A stretch of DNA of 64,000 bases from Zygosaccharomyces rouxii. Taxonomy: Eukaryota > Ascomycota > Saccharomycetes > Saccharomycetales > Saccharomycetaceae. The stretch is from contig NC_012992.1 of NCBI RefSeq assembly GCF_000026365.1, positions 806,001-870,000 on the forward strand, given 5' to 3'. Below the pieces are notes generated by a model. That model had not been told where the DNA came from. It saw nothing but the letters and a program-made list of their open reading frames with translations, and searched no databases. The translations under genes and the position numbers were made by a program. Below are positions 19,881 to 29,900 of the stretch, one piece after another (positions within the stretch are counted from its first letter, which is position 1; every line of letters begins with the position of its first letter).

Positions 19881-20933
19881 ATGTCCAAAATACGAATTGC
19901 AGTAGAGGGATGTTGTCATGGAGAATTGAATCAGATCTTTAAGAGAGTCTCTGAATTGCATAAGCAAGAACCACTAGATCTTCTTTTAATACTTGGTGAT
20001 TTCCAAAGTATCAGAAGTAAGGATGATTTAGTATCCCTAAGTGTTCCATCCAAATATCAAAGAATGGGTGATTTCCATCAGTATTATAACGATGATGAAT
20101 TCAAGCCGCCATGCATGACAATTTTCATCGGTGGTAACCATGAGTCTATGAGGCACCTGATGCTCTTACCTCATGGTGGATTCGTGGCTCCCAACATCTA
20201 TTACATGGGATATTCTAATGTTATATGGTACAGAGGAACAAGAATTGCAGGATTAAGCGGTATTTGGAAGCATTGGGACTACGAAAGACAGAGACCCAGC
20301 TGGCAAGAACTGGAAAACGGTAATCAATGGAGTCGCAAAGTTAAGGAACTTTATCATATAAGAAACGATGATGTTAAGCCATTGTTCCAATTACAAAAGC
20401 CAATACACATAGTAATGAGTCACGATTGGCCTAATGGTGTTGCATACCACGGCGATCTACAGCGGTTAATTCAAAATAAACCTTTCTTCAAGAAAGATCT
20501 ACAGTCGAGACAATTGGGTAGCCCCGTGTCGTGGAATTTACTTCGACAACTAAAGCCCAATTGGTGGCTCAGTGCACACCTTCATGTTCGTTATGAAGCC
20601 CTCATCAAGCATGGTAAACGTAACAACGATGAATTGGAGTTAGATCTTTCGGAAGATGAAGAGATTCCGCAAGAAACCCATTTCCTGGCACTGGACAAGT
20701 GTCTACCACGAAGAAAATGGTTAGAAGTAATTGAAGTTGATGCGGATGAATCGCACGAATCTTGGCACAATCCAAATACTATCTTCATGGATCCGGAATT
20801 TGTATCTTATTTATTTCACGCCAAGGACAAATCCGAGATATCCGATTACTCCTTGCCGCCCTACACAACAGGAATACAGCGTAAAGAAACCGAGCAAACA
20901 TCGTTATTCGTTCAAAAATTTCTATCTGTTTAA
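19881..20933 (+). CDS. DBR1: RNA lariat debranching enzyme
   Basis: 350 residues, shorter than S. cerevisiae Dbr1 (405, YKL149C); most of the missing length lies in the variable C-terminal region. Dbr1 hydrolyses the 2'-5' phosphodiester bond of excised intron lariats. The calcineurin-like metallophosphoesterase motifs are intact: EGCCHGE (with the Dbr1-specific cysteine in place of aspartate), LGDFQ, GGNHES, SHDWPNG and SAHLHV. The conserved LALDKCLPRRKWLE block marks the end of the Dbr1 C-terminal domain. Three introns in this window would provide its substrate. It converges with MCR1 with 61 bp between stops. Confidence 0.97.
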   Translation: MSKIRIAVEGCCHGELNQIFKRVSELHKQEPLDLLLILGDFQSIRSKDDLVSLSVPSKYQRMGDFHQYYNDDEFKPPCMTIFIGGNHESMRHLMLLPHGGFVAPNIYYMGYSNVIWYRGTRIAGLSGIWKHWDYERQRPSWQELENGNQWSRKVKELYHIRNDDVKPLFQLQKPIHIVMSHDWPNGVAYHGDLQRLIQNKPFFKKDLQSRQLGSPVSWNLLRQLKPNWWLSAHLHVRYEALIKHGKRNNDELELDLSEDEEIPQETHFLALDKCLPRRKWLEVIEVDADESHESWHNPNTIFMDPEFVSYLFHAKDKSEISDYSLPPYTTGIQRKETEQTSLFVQKFLSV

Positions 20934-20994
20934 GAATAGGTAAAATTCGTAGAAATGATAATATATATCTAATGTAATATTCGTCATTGTGCAC

Positions 20995-21888
20995 TTAGAA
21001 TTTGAAGACTTGGTCTTCCTTGAAGCCCAAATCTTTCAAAGCACCCTTCAACTCACCTTGTTCAGCAGGACCCTTCTTGTTACCAGAAATGGCTTCCATG
21101 AATGGTGGTGGACCGCAAACGAAGAAGTGAGTCTTTTCATCTGGTTTTGCACTGTTAGCAGCAAGGAAATCCTTGCTGATGAAACCAGTCTCGCCTTTGA
21201 AGTCACCTTCTGACTTGTCAACGAAGTAGGTAATCTTGACTTGGTCTGAGTACTTTTGTTGTAAGTCGTCCAATTCTTTCTTCAGAAGAATATCACCTGG
21301 TGTCTTGTTACCGTAAAACAAGTTGACCTTAGTCTTATCCTCTGGGTTCTTAGCGACGCTTCTCAACAATTGGAACAAGGGAGTGATACCACTTCCGGCA
21401 CCAAGCAAAGTAATAGAATCGTAAGAGTTTGGTTGCCATTGGTGCTTCTTGATTGGTCCCTTGAAAGATAAGGTGTCGGATGGTTTCAAACTGAAGAGGT
21501 GGTTGGTCATCTTACCATCTGGATAGCCCTTGATAACCAACTCAAATTCACCCTTTTGGTTCAATTCGCTTACTGGAGTGTATGGTCTAATGACATTGCT
21601 GCCTTTAGGAGTAACGAATTTAGCCATTAGAGCGGAACATAGAGTTAGACCCAATTCAGAGTCCGGAGATGGCAATGCAAAGGTGAATCTCTTGGTATCG
21701 TGAGAGACCTCATTCACTTCCTTTAGCTTTAAATCAATCCATTTGTCTTCACCTGTGAACACAGCAGCGGATTCGTTTTTAATTGGATTGATGAATCTGG
21801 TGGCATAGAATGCTGAGCATGCGACTGCAGCAGTACCGACGGCCAGTGGGATGAACTTGTTACTAACTCTTGGGACTCTAGCAAACAT
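20995..21888 (-). CDS. MCR1: Mitochondrial NADH-cytochrome b5 reductase
   Basis: 297 residues (S. cerevisiae Mcr1, YKL150C, 302). The N-terminus has a short basic segment followed by a hydrophobic anchor at about residues 11-30, as in Mcr1, which is sorted to both the outer membrane and the intermembrane space. Flavin-binding [11 protein letters not shown] and [10 protein letters not shown] motifs, the pyridine-nucleotide [14 protein letters not shown] motif, a CGPPPFM motif and the terminal QVFKF identify the ferredoxin-reductase-type fold. It transfers electrons from NADH, supporting ergosterol synthesis and reduction of ascorbyl radical. Confidence 0.97.
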   Translation of the reverse strand: MFARVPRVSNKFIPLAVGTAAVACSAFYATRFINPIKNESAAVFTGEDKWIDLKLKEVNEVSHDTKRFTFALPSPDSELGLTLCSALMAKFVTPKGSNVIRPYTPVSELNQKGEFELVIKGYPDGKMTNHLFSLKPSDTLSFKGPIKKHQWQPNSYDSITLLGAGSGITPLFQLLRSVAKNPEDKTKVNLFYGNKTPGDILLKKELDDLQQKYSDQVKITYFVDKSEGDFKGETGFISKDFLAANSAKPDEKTHFFVCGPPPFMEAISGNKKGPAEQGELKGALKDLGFKEDQVFKF

Positions 21889-22401
21889 CTTCGACGTATT
21901 GGGGTTTGTTCAGTCCGTTACGTCCTCGACATCAATCACCGGTGCCTATATATACTATTCTGACTGTTCCTGGCCCCCCTCTTACACGTGAATAAGGTGC
22001 AAGGTTGGCCAATCACTACTAAGGTAATGTTGCTCGAGAGAGAGAGAGACACACACACACGCAAACAAATACGTCAAGCTTTTGAGCAATGACGCCCTAC
22101 AAATGCAAGGATGAAGGACTCGCCTCTAGGTTATCTCTCTCCTGACAACAAGGGATGAAGTTGTTAAGAATATGATGGAAACGTAAAAATTCCGTACTTA
22201 TTAATTAATTAATAAATAACAAGATAATCGAAATCGATTATACTTGTTGCCCATCATTCAAGCCGTAGACTGACACTTGTTCTGGCTTTTCTTCCATCTC
22301 ATCGCTCTTGGAATTTTTCATAGGCAAGTTGAGAAAACTGAAGCTCATCGAATCCCAACAGGAACACTGTAAATCAGTGAATCGCATACATAGTTTGAAG
22401 G
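21889..22401. promoter_or_regulatory. Divergent MCR1 / NAD(P)HX dehydratase promoter region
   Basis: 513 bp between divergent starts. Contains a compound microsatellite of GA then CA repeats (22035-22061), an ACACGTGA E-box-like site at about 21986-21993 and a TATATATA stretch at 21949-21955 near MCR1. No gene seen. Confidence 0.5.
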
Positions 22402-23364
22402 ATGCTTGGCAGATTGAATCACTCTCAATTAATAAATTTGGCCAAACGTAAGTGTGTAACCCCTTTACTTCCACAGCTTCACAAGGGACAGAACGGTAGA
22501 ATATGTGTTGTAGGTGGATGCGAAGACTATACCGGGGCACCATTCTTTAGCGCTAGGGCAACTGCCCTGATGGGGTGCGACATGACCCATGTCATCTGCG
22601 ACCAGAGTGCTGCTACTGTAATCAAGAGCTATTCACCAGACCTAATGGTGCATCCTTATCTGCACCAAGGCGGTCAGGGCGAGATGGACAAGATCAGAGC
22701 CCTAATTGGCAGGATGCACGCAATTATAGTGGGGCCAGGTTTGGGCAGAGACGAATCAATGTTACGTAGTGTCAAGGAGATAATTCGATATGTTTTGGAG
22801 GAACACCAGGGGTCAATTCCGATTGTGCTGGACGCAGATGGGCTTTGGCTGGTTACGCAGGATGATCAAGTGCGTAAAATGCTGACTAAATTCCCTCGAG
22901 GCAGAATTGTGTTAACGCCCAACGTAGTTGAGTTCAAGAGGTTAGCGACTGCATTGGATGTGGGCGATGGCGAGGGAGAAATTGGGCAGCGCATTGCGCA
23001 TGCGCTCAAATGCGTCCTAGTGGAAAAGGGATTACAGGATAAGATTTTTGCACCGGAGGGAGATCTGTGCCTTGTTAACAGCAGTGAGGGAAGTCCCAAG
23101 AGAGTTGGAGGTCAAGGTGATACTCTAACTGGGACCATTGGATGTCTGCTGTCGTATAGTCGTGCAAGGTACGATTTCCATATCTGCCCAGATGACGTGG
23201 ACGAGAAGTTGGAGTGGGTTGATTACGCTATTCTGAGCTGCTATGCGGGTTCTACGGTGACGAGGGAATGTGCGAAAATTGCGTTTGCAGAGCGCAAAAG
23301 GGCTATGCAGACTTCAGACGTTAATCTATGTGTGGGGCAGGCATACGAGAAACTGTTGGGTTGA
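22402..23364 (+). CDS. NNR2: ATP-dependent (S)-NAD(P)H-hydrate dehydratase
   Basis: 320 residues, orthologous to YKL151C (337 aa). The enzyme repairs damaged cofactor by dehydrating the S form of NAD(P)HX back to NAD(P)H, using ATP. Ribokinase-like family signatures are present: GGCEDYTGAPFFSA near residue 38, GPGLGRDESM, LDADGLWLV, LTPNVVEFKRL and the C-terminal GGQGDTLTG anion-hole motif. The first ATG gives MLGRLNHSQLINLAKRK, matching the family N-terminus. Gene order SDH1-DBR1-MCR1-this gene-GPM1 corresponds to YKL148C-YKL152C. The epimerase partner is not in the window. Confidence 0.95.
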   Translation: MLGRLNHSQLINLAKRKCVTPLLPQLHKGQNGRICVVGGCEDYTGAPFFSARATALMGCDMTHVICDQSAATVIKSYSPDLMVHPYLHQGGQGEMDKIRALIGRMHAIIVGPGLGRDESMLRSVKEIIRYVLEEHQGSIPIVLDADGLWLVTQDDQVRKMLTKFPRGRIVLTPNVVEFKRLATALDVGDGEGEIGQRIAHALKCVLVEKGLQDKIFAPEGDLCLVNSSEGSPKRVGGQGDTLTGTIGCLLSYSRARYDFHICPDDVDEKLEWVDYAILSCYAGSTVTRECAKIAFAERKRAMQTSDVNLCVGQAYEKLLG

Positions 23365-23367
23365 ATA

Positions 23368-23388
23368 TAATATATATATATATATTTT
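23368..23388. repeat. TA dinucleotide tract
   Basis: TA-rich run immediately after the NAD(P)HX dehydratase stop codon. Likely part of the 3' end-formation (efficiency element) region. Confidence 0.6.
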
Positions 23389-23646
23389 TCTTTTAGAAAA
23401 AAGAAAGTCTCAAGTGTCAGTGTGACGCCGTTCATGTGATATTGTGTAGAGTGGTGGTTGAGCGAATTTCCCACTAGTAGTAATGTGCCGCTGATATACT
23501 GGTTATGTAAACCTGATGTGTAATGAAGGGAAGGGAGTCTGTGTTCTCCAGTTATCGTAGTCTCATATATATGGAGACAAGTGTAGGAAAACAACTGCTG
23601 ACTTTCTTCTCGCCCACCCCACAAGGTACTTCACACCCAAGTCAAC

Positions 23647-23799
23647 ATGGAACCCAAGAGCTATTCATCCTATGTCAAGGACTGTAAGGATAAGATAGTG
23701 TGGCTGCTCAAGGACACGAAGAGAAGACAGCAGGAGTCCGCCAAGAAGTTCGATTCCAATTACGACAAGAGAGGTAGTCGTGCCGGTAAGGCATGGTGA
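23647..23799 (+). CDS. Unrecognised 50-aa ORF upstream of GPM1
   Basis: ATG at 23647 to TGA at 23797-23799, read by hand. The product is lysine/arginine-rich and hydrophilic, starting MEPKSYSSYVKDCKDKIVWL and ending RGSRAGKAW, with an amphipathic helix-like middle. No transmembrane segment or signal peptide is evident. A TATA-like CATATATATGG stands about 85 bp upstream and the context before ATG (GTCAAC) has A at -2 and A at -3, favourable for yeast initiation. I do not recognise a family. It could be a genuine small gene, or a chance ORF in a 0.86-kb intergenic region. Confidence 0.45.
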   Translation: MEPKSYSSYVKDCKDKIVWLLKDTKRRQQESAKKFDSNYDKRGSRAGKAW

Positions 23800-24229
23800 G
23801 ATTTACGTATTTAGACAGTATACTATTCATGTTCCATACCCTGTAAGTAGTTCGATGACGATGTTATGTTAAATTGAAAAAAAGTTATTTTACGCAGTTT
23901 TGCAATCGCACGTGGCCAGAGGTCATTGTCCGAGCGGACTCTGTCCGCTCGGACAATGACAATATCCGGACAGACCCCATCTGTCCGGAAGCTTCCTCTT
24001 TTTTCAGCCAGCTAGTGGAATCCGCGGTACAGTGGAATCCCACACTAAAGGAGCTGCTGCTCATGTGGTGAGGGGACCCGGTGACTTTGTAGAACTACTA
24101 GATGTCCAAGACCTAAAGGTATATAAACTGGGGCAGATTCAACGGGATTTAGTACTGCTAGTGTCCCATCTCTTTCTAAATACCCAAGTTGTTTCGACAT
24201 CTACAATAAAAACATTATCAACAAACAAA
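23800..24229 (+). promoter_or_regulatory. GPM1 promoter region
   Basis: 430 bp preceding GPM1. From 5' to 3': CACGTG E-box (23909-23914, the class bound by Tye7/Cbf1), two perfect inverted repeats (23922-23989, listed separately), a CTTCC Gcr1-type core (23992-23996), a TATATAAA TATA box (24120-24127), a pyrimidine-rich stretch, and the A-rich leader ending ACAAAATG. This is the layout of a strongly expressed glycolytic gene. Factor assignments are by consensus only. Confidence 0.65.
23922..23989. repeat. Two adjacent perfect inverted repeats upstream of GPM1
   Basis: First: 18-bp arms 23922-23939 and 23943-23960 around a 3-nt TCT centre. Second: 10-bp arms 23965-23974 and 23980-23989 around CCCCA. 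TGTCCG (or its complement CGGACA) occurs five times in the segment: 23927, 23942, 23950, 23967 and 23982. CGG/CCG pairs of this kind are typical of Zn2Cys6 factor sites. Confidence 0.9.
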
Positions 24230-24976
24230 ATGCCAAAGCTAGTTTTGATTAGACACGGTCAATCCGAATGGAACGAAAAAAACCTTTTCACCGGTTGGGT
24301 TGATGTCAAATTGTCCGCCACTGGTGAAAAAGAAGCCAAGAGAGCCGGTGAATTGCTAAGAGAAAAGAACGTCAAGCCAGATGTTCTTTACACCTCCAAG
24401 TTGTCTCGTGCTATCCAAACCGCCAACATCGCTTTGACTGAAGCTGACAGACTTTGGATCCCAGTCAACAGAACCTGGAGATTGAACGAAAGACACTACG
24501 GTGCTTTGCAAGGTAAGGACAAGGCTGAGACCTTGCAACAATTCGGTGAAGAAAAATTCAACACCTACAGAAGATCCTTCGATGTCCCACCTCCACCAAT
24601 CGAAGCTTCTTCTCCATACTCTCAAAAGAACGACGAAAGATACCGCGACGTCGACCCAAGTGCCTTGCCAGAAACCGAATCCTTGAAGTTGGTTATCGAA
24701 AGATTCTTGCCATACTACCAAGACGTCATCTCCCACGACTTGCTAGAAGGTAAGACCGTTTTGATTGCCGCTCACGGTAACTCTTTGAGAGGTTTGGTCA
24801 AGCACTTGGACAACTTGACCCCAGAACAAGTTTCCAAGTTGAACATCCCAACTGGTATCCCATTGGTTTACGAATTGGACGAAAACTTGAAGCCAACCAA
24901 GGGTAAGTACTACTTGGACCCACAAGCCGCTGAAGCTGGTGCCGCCGCTGTCGCTGCTCAAGGCCAAAAGAAATAA
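24230..24976 (+). CDS. GPM1: Phosphoglycerate mutase (2,3-BPG dependent)
   Basis: 248 residues from ATG 24230 (S. cerevisiae Gpm1 247). Interconverts 3- and 2-phosphoglycerate in glycolysis and gluconeogenesis in the cytosol. The start gives [20 protein letters not shown], including the catalytic histidine of the RHG motif; the frame is open 66 codons upstream but that segment covers the TATA box and promoter. Other signatures are [19 protein letters not shown] and [15 protein letters not shown] with the second catalytic histidine. The C-terminus is alanine/lysine-rich as in the yeast enzyme. Extreme codon bias indicates very high expression. Confidence 0.99.
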   Translation: MPKLVLIRHGQSEWNEKNLFTGWVDVKLSATGEKEAKRAGELLREKNVKPDVLYTSKLSRAIQTANIALTEADRLWIPVNRTWRLNERHYGALQGKDKAETLQQFGEEKFNTYRRSFDVPPPPIEASSPYSQKNDERYRDVDPSALPETESLKLVIERFLPYYQDVISHDLLEGKTVLIAAHGNSLRGLVKHLDNLTPEQVSKLNIPTGIPLVYELDENLKPTKGKYYLDPQAAEAGAAAVAAQGQKK

Positions 24977-25056
24977 ACGAAATAGACACGTAACGTAGAG
25001 TAACGATTAAATTTTCCCTCCTTTTTTTTTTATAAATGAAGTTTCTGTTTTTTTTA

Positions 25057-26013
25057 CTAGCTATTATTATTGTCTACTTGATTAACGTTAAATCGTAACT
25101 TGAGGAAAGTATTGCAGATCATCCGCAGGGAGTTGACGTCTTGCAGAAACCACAGCTCCACCAGTCTCGACCCCATTCTACAAAGCTCTGCTGAGTCCAC
25201 TAGCGAACTAACGGATTCGTTGTAGTTTAGTAAAATCTCCACTAAATCATCGTCGTCGCACTCAGGGTGACTCAGTTCTCCATAGACATTCAGCAGAAGA
25301 ACCACAATAATTCCTGATAATAGCGTCTCTATCGGGTAGGTTCCCGTTAATATGTGGTCCCAGATGACTAGAACGTAATCCATGGGTAGCTCTCTTAGGA
25401 AAAGCACCCTCGTCCATCGTAGAAGCCATAGGAGGTTCGTATGATTTCCTTCTCTGTACAACTGATCATGCAAGATTGGCGAGCAAACTTTGAGCAACGG
25501 TGCAAAGATATGCTTTTCCCACTGTGCGAGCCTAGTTTCATTGTAGAAAATCGGGACCACTTGTTCCATCATTTTTTCAAATACGGTCATTGTAGAATTT
25601 GGCTCTCGGAGTTGCAGCCAGATGGTCCCGAGTAGTTCATGAAATCCCTGTTTGTACGTCCAGTTGTGGATTGTCAATACACGAATCATTAGTTCTAATA
25701 GAGTTTTCTGTACTTCTGGCTGTAATAGCTCCGCATCGTTGAGCCTCCTCAAATCTAGTTCGATAACCGGTTTTTCGAGTGGGGCCGTCAATTTTGGTAC
25801 TGCAGGTGGAGTCAGTCGTCTTACATGCATTTGGTGCCTCTTATCAAATTGGTTACCATTGTTCGCTTGCTCTTCTGCTATCAATGCCTTCCATAACCAT
25901 CCTCTACCCTTATCTGTATCAGCATACCTATACAATTCGCCCCTCCAGACACCTCTTTGAACCAACTCATCTCTACTGCCATAGCGATCTACTGCGACTT
26001 GTTTGAGGTCCAT
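25057..26013 (-). CDS. GYP6: Gyp6-like TBC-domain Rab GAP
   Basis: 318 residues from ATG 26013; the frame stays open upstream but without another ATG. A TBC domain covers nearly the whole protein, with VIELDLRRLND (IxxDxxR arginine finger) near residue 95 and YKQGFHELLG (YxQ-type glutamine finger) near 145, a pattern close to TBC1D5-like GAPs. It corresponds to S. cerevisiae Gyp6 (YJL044C, 458 aa), which acts on Ypt6 at the Golgi, and is markedly shorter. The MHP1-NSP1-NUP192 neighbourhood (YJL042-039) supports the assignment. A different TBC member is less likely. Confidence 0.85.
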   Translation of the reverse strand: MDLKQVAVDRYGSRDELVQRGVWRGELYRYADTDKGRGWLWKALIAEEQANNGNQFDKRHQMHVRRLTPPAVPKLTAPLEKPVIELDLRRLNDAELLQPEVQKTLLELMIRVLTIHNWTYKQGFHELLGTIWLQLREPNSTMTVFEKMMEQVVPIFYNETRLAQWEKHIFAPLLKVCSPILHDQLYREGNHTNLLWLLRWTRVLFLRELPMDYVLVIWDHILTGTYPIETLLSGIIVVLLLNVYGELSHPECDDDDLVEILLNYNESVSSLVDSAELCRMGSRLVELWFLQDVNSLRMICNTFLKLRFNVNQVDNNNS

Positions 26014-26923
26014 TGCAGATGGTGCAAGATAATAAACAATTGATTCAATTAATGATTTACAATGATTCAAGTATTCTCCTGCCTAACTAGGCTTTTTTAG
26101 TATTCTGAATGTCCCATTATTATCAACTGACCCGGATTATGAAAAAATCGACGACAGAGAGCGCAACCCTAAAACTGTAAGTAGGGTTCGAAGTCCGGGG
26201 CAGGAAAGCACAGCTGTTGGAACACCGCTGGGGAAGTTTATCAGCTGCCCTAGAATTAAGGTCGTAAAGTTCTAATAGTTTTCAATGCAGGGAAAAGTCC
26301 ATGATTTTTAATGTACGTCGCGTCAGGTCGCACTGACGCCTCAGAAATCCACGTAGGGGAGGCGCAGATGATGCGCTAGAATACATGGTCATTCATAACA
26401 AGCTCTACATAGAATTGAGTCAGACTTCTGTGCAGGTGTAAGAGCTAATTGGATGGGAGATATTGCCATAGACAAACTACCTTCAAGACTTGATTTGGCT
26501 ATTTGGTTGAGTACCGCAGCAATAAATTCGTTCGAGTAAACTGAAATGTTGAAAACTCTGACGCCACAGCCTGGCTAGTATTTCCTCTTCGAATTAATGG
26601 ATTGAATTAGCACTATTTAGGAATACGGGTAGCATTCTTTTGAAAACGTCGAGCTCTTTAAAGGATACTTTCAGAATATCGTGGATAACGACCTTCGCCC
26701 GATAAGGGAAGGGGAGATGGATGGGGGCTAGATTGATGATGATCTACATCACCAGCGTCATCATCGTTGACCCTTTAAGAGCCGTTATAATAAAGAAGGT
26801 TAGTGGATGGGTGAGTATAACAGACATATAGCCTTTCGAATTCAGAAAAGACCACTTTCTGCAAGGGTCTGCATATTCATTTACTGAAGTTTGTTATAAC
26901 TAATTTTGCTAGTTTTTGACTTT
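26014..26923. promoter_or_regulatory. GYP6-MHP1 divergent intergenic region
   Basis: 910 bp, long for this window, without a credible ORF. It contains an inverted pair of Tbf1-like AACCCTA sites (26165-26188), a cluster of nested stems through 26446 (see separate entry), and close to MHP1 an 8-bp inverted repeat GATGATGA/TCATCATC (26735-26742 and 26758-26765). The content between 26450 and 26730 is not explained. Confidence 0.5.
26165..26446. other. Candidate structured segment (possible ncRNA), strand unknown
   Basis: Stems found by eye: AACCCTA 26165-26171 with TAGGGTT 26182-26188; GGGCAG 26198-26203 with CTGCCC 26245-26250, enclosing CAGC/GCTG and TGT/ACA; TACGT 26314-26318 with ACGTA 26351-26355, enclosing GCGTCAG 26320-26326 / CTGACGC 26333-26339; GCGCA 26362-26366 with TGCGC 26372-26376; AGCTCT 26401-26406 with AGAGCT 26441-26446. 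An AGAATA at 26378-26383 fits the H-box pattern ANANNA. No known RNA family was recognised, and short stems can arise by chance. Confidence 0.25.
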
Positions 26924-29900
26924 ATGATAGAGAATCCTGAAGATTCTGAGGCATTGCTGCGAGCTCATAAGATCGATACCCTAAATGTGGACTGGTTAAT
27001 TAATGCAAGGAATTTGAACACGGATAATCCAGGGTCTTCGGAAACCAAAGATGCAAGATCGAAATCGAAGTCAAAATCGAAATCAGAGATCAAAGATAAT
27101 GCTAGTACGGATAGTATAAAGGAAAGGACGGTTTCAAACGAGCTGCCACCTGATGATCCTGCCAGTCCGTTCCATATCAATGCGAATTTGCCTCAGCAAA
27201 GGTCGGGAGAAGAATTAAATGATAATAGGGGCAGAAGGAATTCTGTAATGGCAGTTCCTTCATCGGTGGATTCAAGTGATGGTTCTTCGTCAATGGGACT
27301 AAGAAAGACGAAATCGCTGTCTGCAGCATCACCAGATCCGGGGACTCGTACTGCATTGAGAAGAACTTCAGTACCAGGGGCCGGTAGCAATAATGCTTCA
27401 CCCAAGAAGGAGAAAAAAATAGGGTTTTTCAAGAGTCTTTTCACCGGTAAGAAGAAAAAAGGCTCTCCTACATCACCATCTCCTTCTGCTCCATCGTCTC
27501 GTCGTGGTACTGCCCCTTCGAGTAGGAGGTCGAGCATAACTTCGGGTACTTTTGGTTTTCCTCTGGCTCGATCGAGTACTTATTCAGCGGCTCAAGGTGA
27601 AGCTTACCAGCATGAAAACCAAAACCATAACCATAACCACCATCAACTTTTACATCATCATGATACAAATACGAATTCCGCACCATTAAAAGATGGTTCC
27701 GAGGGTATTACTCGAATAAAAACACAAGCGACGGCGGCGGAGGATTACAATGGTAGAGATCAAAGACTTATGGAATTTTTAGAATATTACAAAGCTCATG
27801 GGTACCCCGCATCTGCATTCCGTAAGAATGCTGATTCTGAAAGGATGGAAGTTGGAGCTAAACCTTCAGGTCCCGGTGCGCACTTCCAATTCGGCAGTAA
27901 TAGTAGTAGCAGTAGTAGCAGGGATAAAACTGATGAGAGCGAATATATGCGAATAGGTGGAGTTAAATACGACGTTAGGGGAAGGCCCATACCACATCAT
28001 CCAAGAGGTTCTAGTTTGCCACCAGCGCTTAAAAGCGCTAAGGAATCTAAAGCAAATAATACGCCAGATAGTCGAAGCGACTTGAATTCGGATTCAGAAT
28101 CAGATTTATCTGCACCCTCTGGTTCTTCTCATAAATTTGGATCTTTCTTAAAAAGGGTGACTTCACATGGAGGCACAAGTCCTCCTAATAGTGTTAGTCC
28201 AACAAGATCAATAAATCGTCGTCAATTCGATCCTTCAAAGGTTAAGGAAGTTCCAGGATTAGAAAATATGGAACCTTTAAAACACGTTTCGTTTGCTACT
28301 AATACATATTTCAACGATCCTCCGCAACAAATTTGTTCCAAAAATCCACGTAAAGGTGAAGTAGAGGTTAAACCTAATGGATCTGTTGTTGTTCACAAAT
28401 TAACACCAGAAGAAAGGAGGAAGGTTCTGCAAAATTCAAGTGCAGGTGTCGTCGTTGGTGGTTCAGGACAATTGAGATTGCTAACACGTACAATTGATGG
28501 AGCTGATGATGATTTAGACCCAAGGAAAGAAGAACAAATGGCTCCCGGTAAACAGCAGCCTGGTTCACCTTCCAGTCCTAAGGTCGATAATGATAATGCA
28601 ATCGAAGAAGGAAGCGATTGCGAAGATGAAGAGGAGGAAGCGGGTCATAACGCACAACATAGAAATATTAGAAAGGCTGCGGCGGAAGCTGCAGCAGAAG
28701 CCAGAGCTAAGGGAACTCCTAGCGAATTATTTCGCAGTAATAACGATGAAGAAGTTGATGTGAGTCGTATGGCAAAACGTGTTACCATTGATAAGCCGAT
28801 GGTTTCTAGAAGGTCTATTACAAGTAATTCTTCATTATCATTATCATCCATGGCTTCTGCAGAAACTGATGATGAAATATTACCACCACCTCGTGCCAAG
28901 ATTCCCCATGATGTGGTTTACACTCGTTGTTGTCATTTACGTGAAATTTTACCGATTCCAGCAACTTTGAAACAATTGACACCAGGATCTATCGATCCCA
29001 TACCGCTTTTACAGCTCCGAAACCCTAGGCCTTCGATGGTGGAAGTTTGGTCTTTCAGTGATTTTCTGAGTGTCGCTCCCGTACTGTGTCTATCACTAGA
29101 TGGTGTTTCCCTGAGTGTGGACATGTTCAAGATAATCTTAAGCTCTGTCTCAGGTAAGAAGGGATTTGAAAAATTGTCATTGAGAAATACTCCAATTAAT
29201 GAAAAGGGCTGGCGGGTATTGTGCTATTTTGTGTCGAAATCAAGAGATCTATCTGCACTCGATTTAACCATGGTTCCTGATATCAAGACAAACGTACAAA
29301 AACCATCTAGATCCTCCCTAAAAAATACTATTGTTAGAATGGAAAGTAATAGTGCAAACCGTAGTGATATGAACTGGGATCTTTTAGCTGCCTCTGTAGC
29401 CGCCAAAGGTGGGTTGGAAGAGGTTGTTATTTCCGGTGCCCAAATGCCCGCGGAACAATTCGAGAATTTTATCGATGTTGCCTGCATAGATACTAGAAGA
29501 TTGGGGTTAGCATATAACAACATTTCTAAGGAACAATGTCGGTCTCTGGCTCAATGGTTAGTTCAATCGAAAGTCACAGGTCTTGACTTAGGATATAACG
29601 ACTTGAAGGATAAGCTTTCCTCCTTAAATGATGCAATTTGGGATAAAGTGAACAATAAGCGTGAGAGAAATGTTTTGCGTTACATCTCTTTGAACTGTAC
29701 AGGGTTAGAGGTGGATGCCGGTGATGTAAGCAAAACCAATGAAGTTTTAAAGCTAATAAGTTTGCTGTGCTATTGTGAAAATTTAAAATTCTTGGATATT
29801 TCTAATAATCCAAAAATGTTCCCGCATTGTATTAACACTTTAATCGATTGCCTACCGGTATGTGCTGGTTTAACACGGTTGCATCTGGATTATGAGTCGT

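Noticed and set aside
23241..23624. 127-codon ORF antisense to the end of the NAD(P)HX dehydratase gene
   Set aside because: It overlaps a well-supported gene and a TA repeat that encodes tyrosine/isoleucine runs; composition is not gene-like.
26185..26196. GGTTCGAAGTCC resembling a tRNA B box
   Set aside because: It has one extra base relative to the consensus, and no acceptor, D or anticodon arm can be placed around it.
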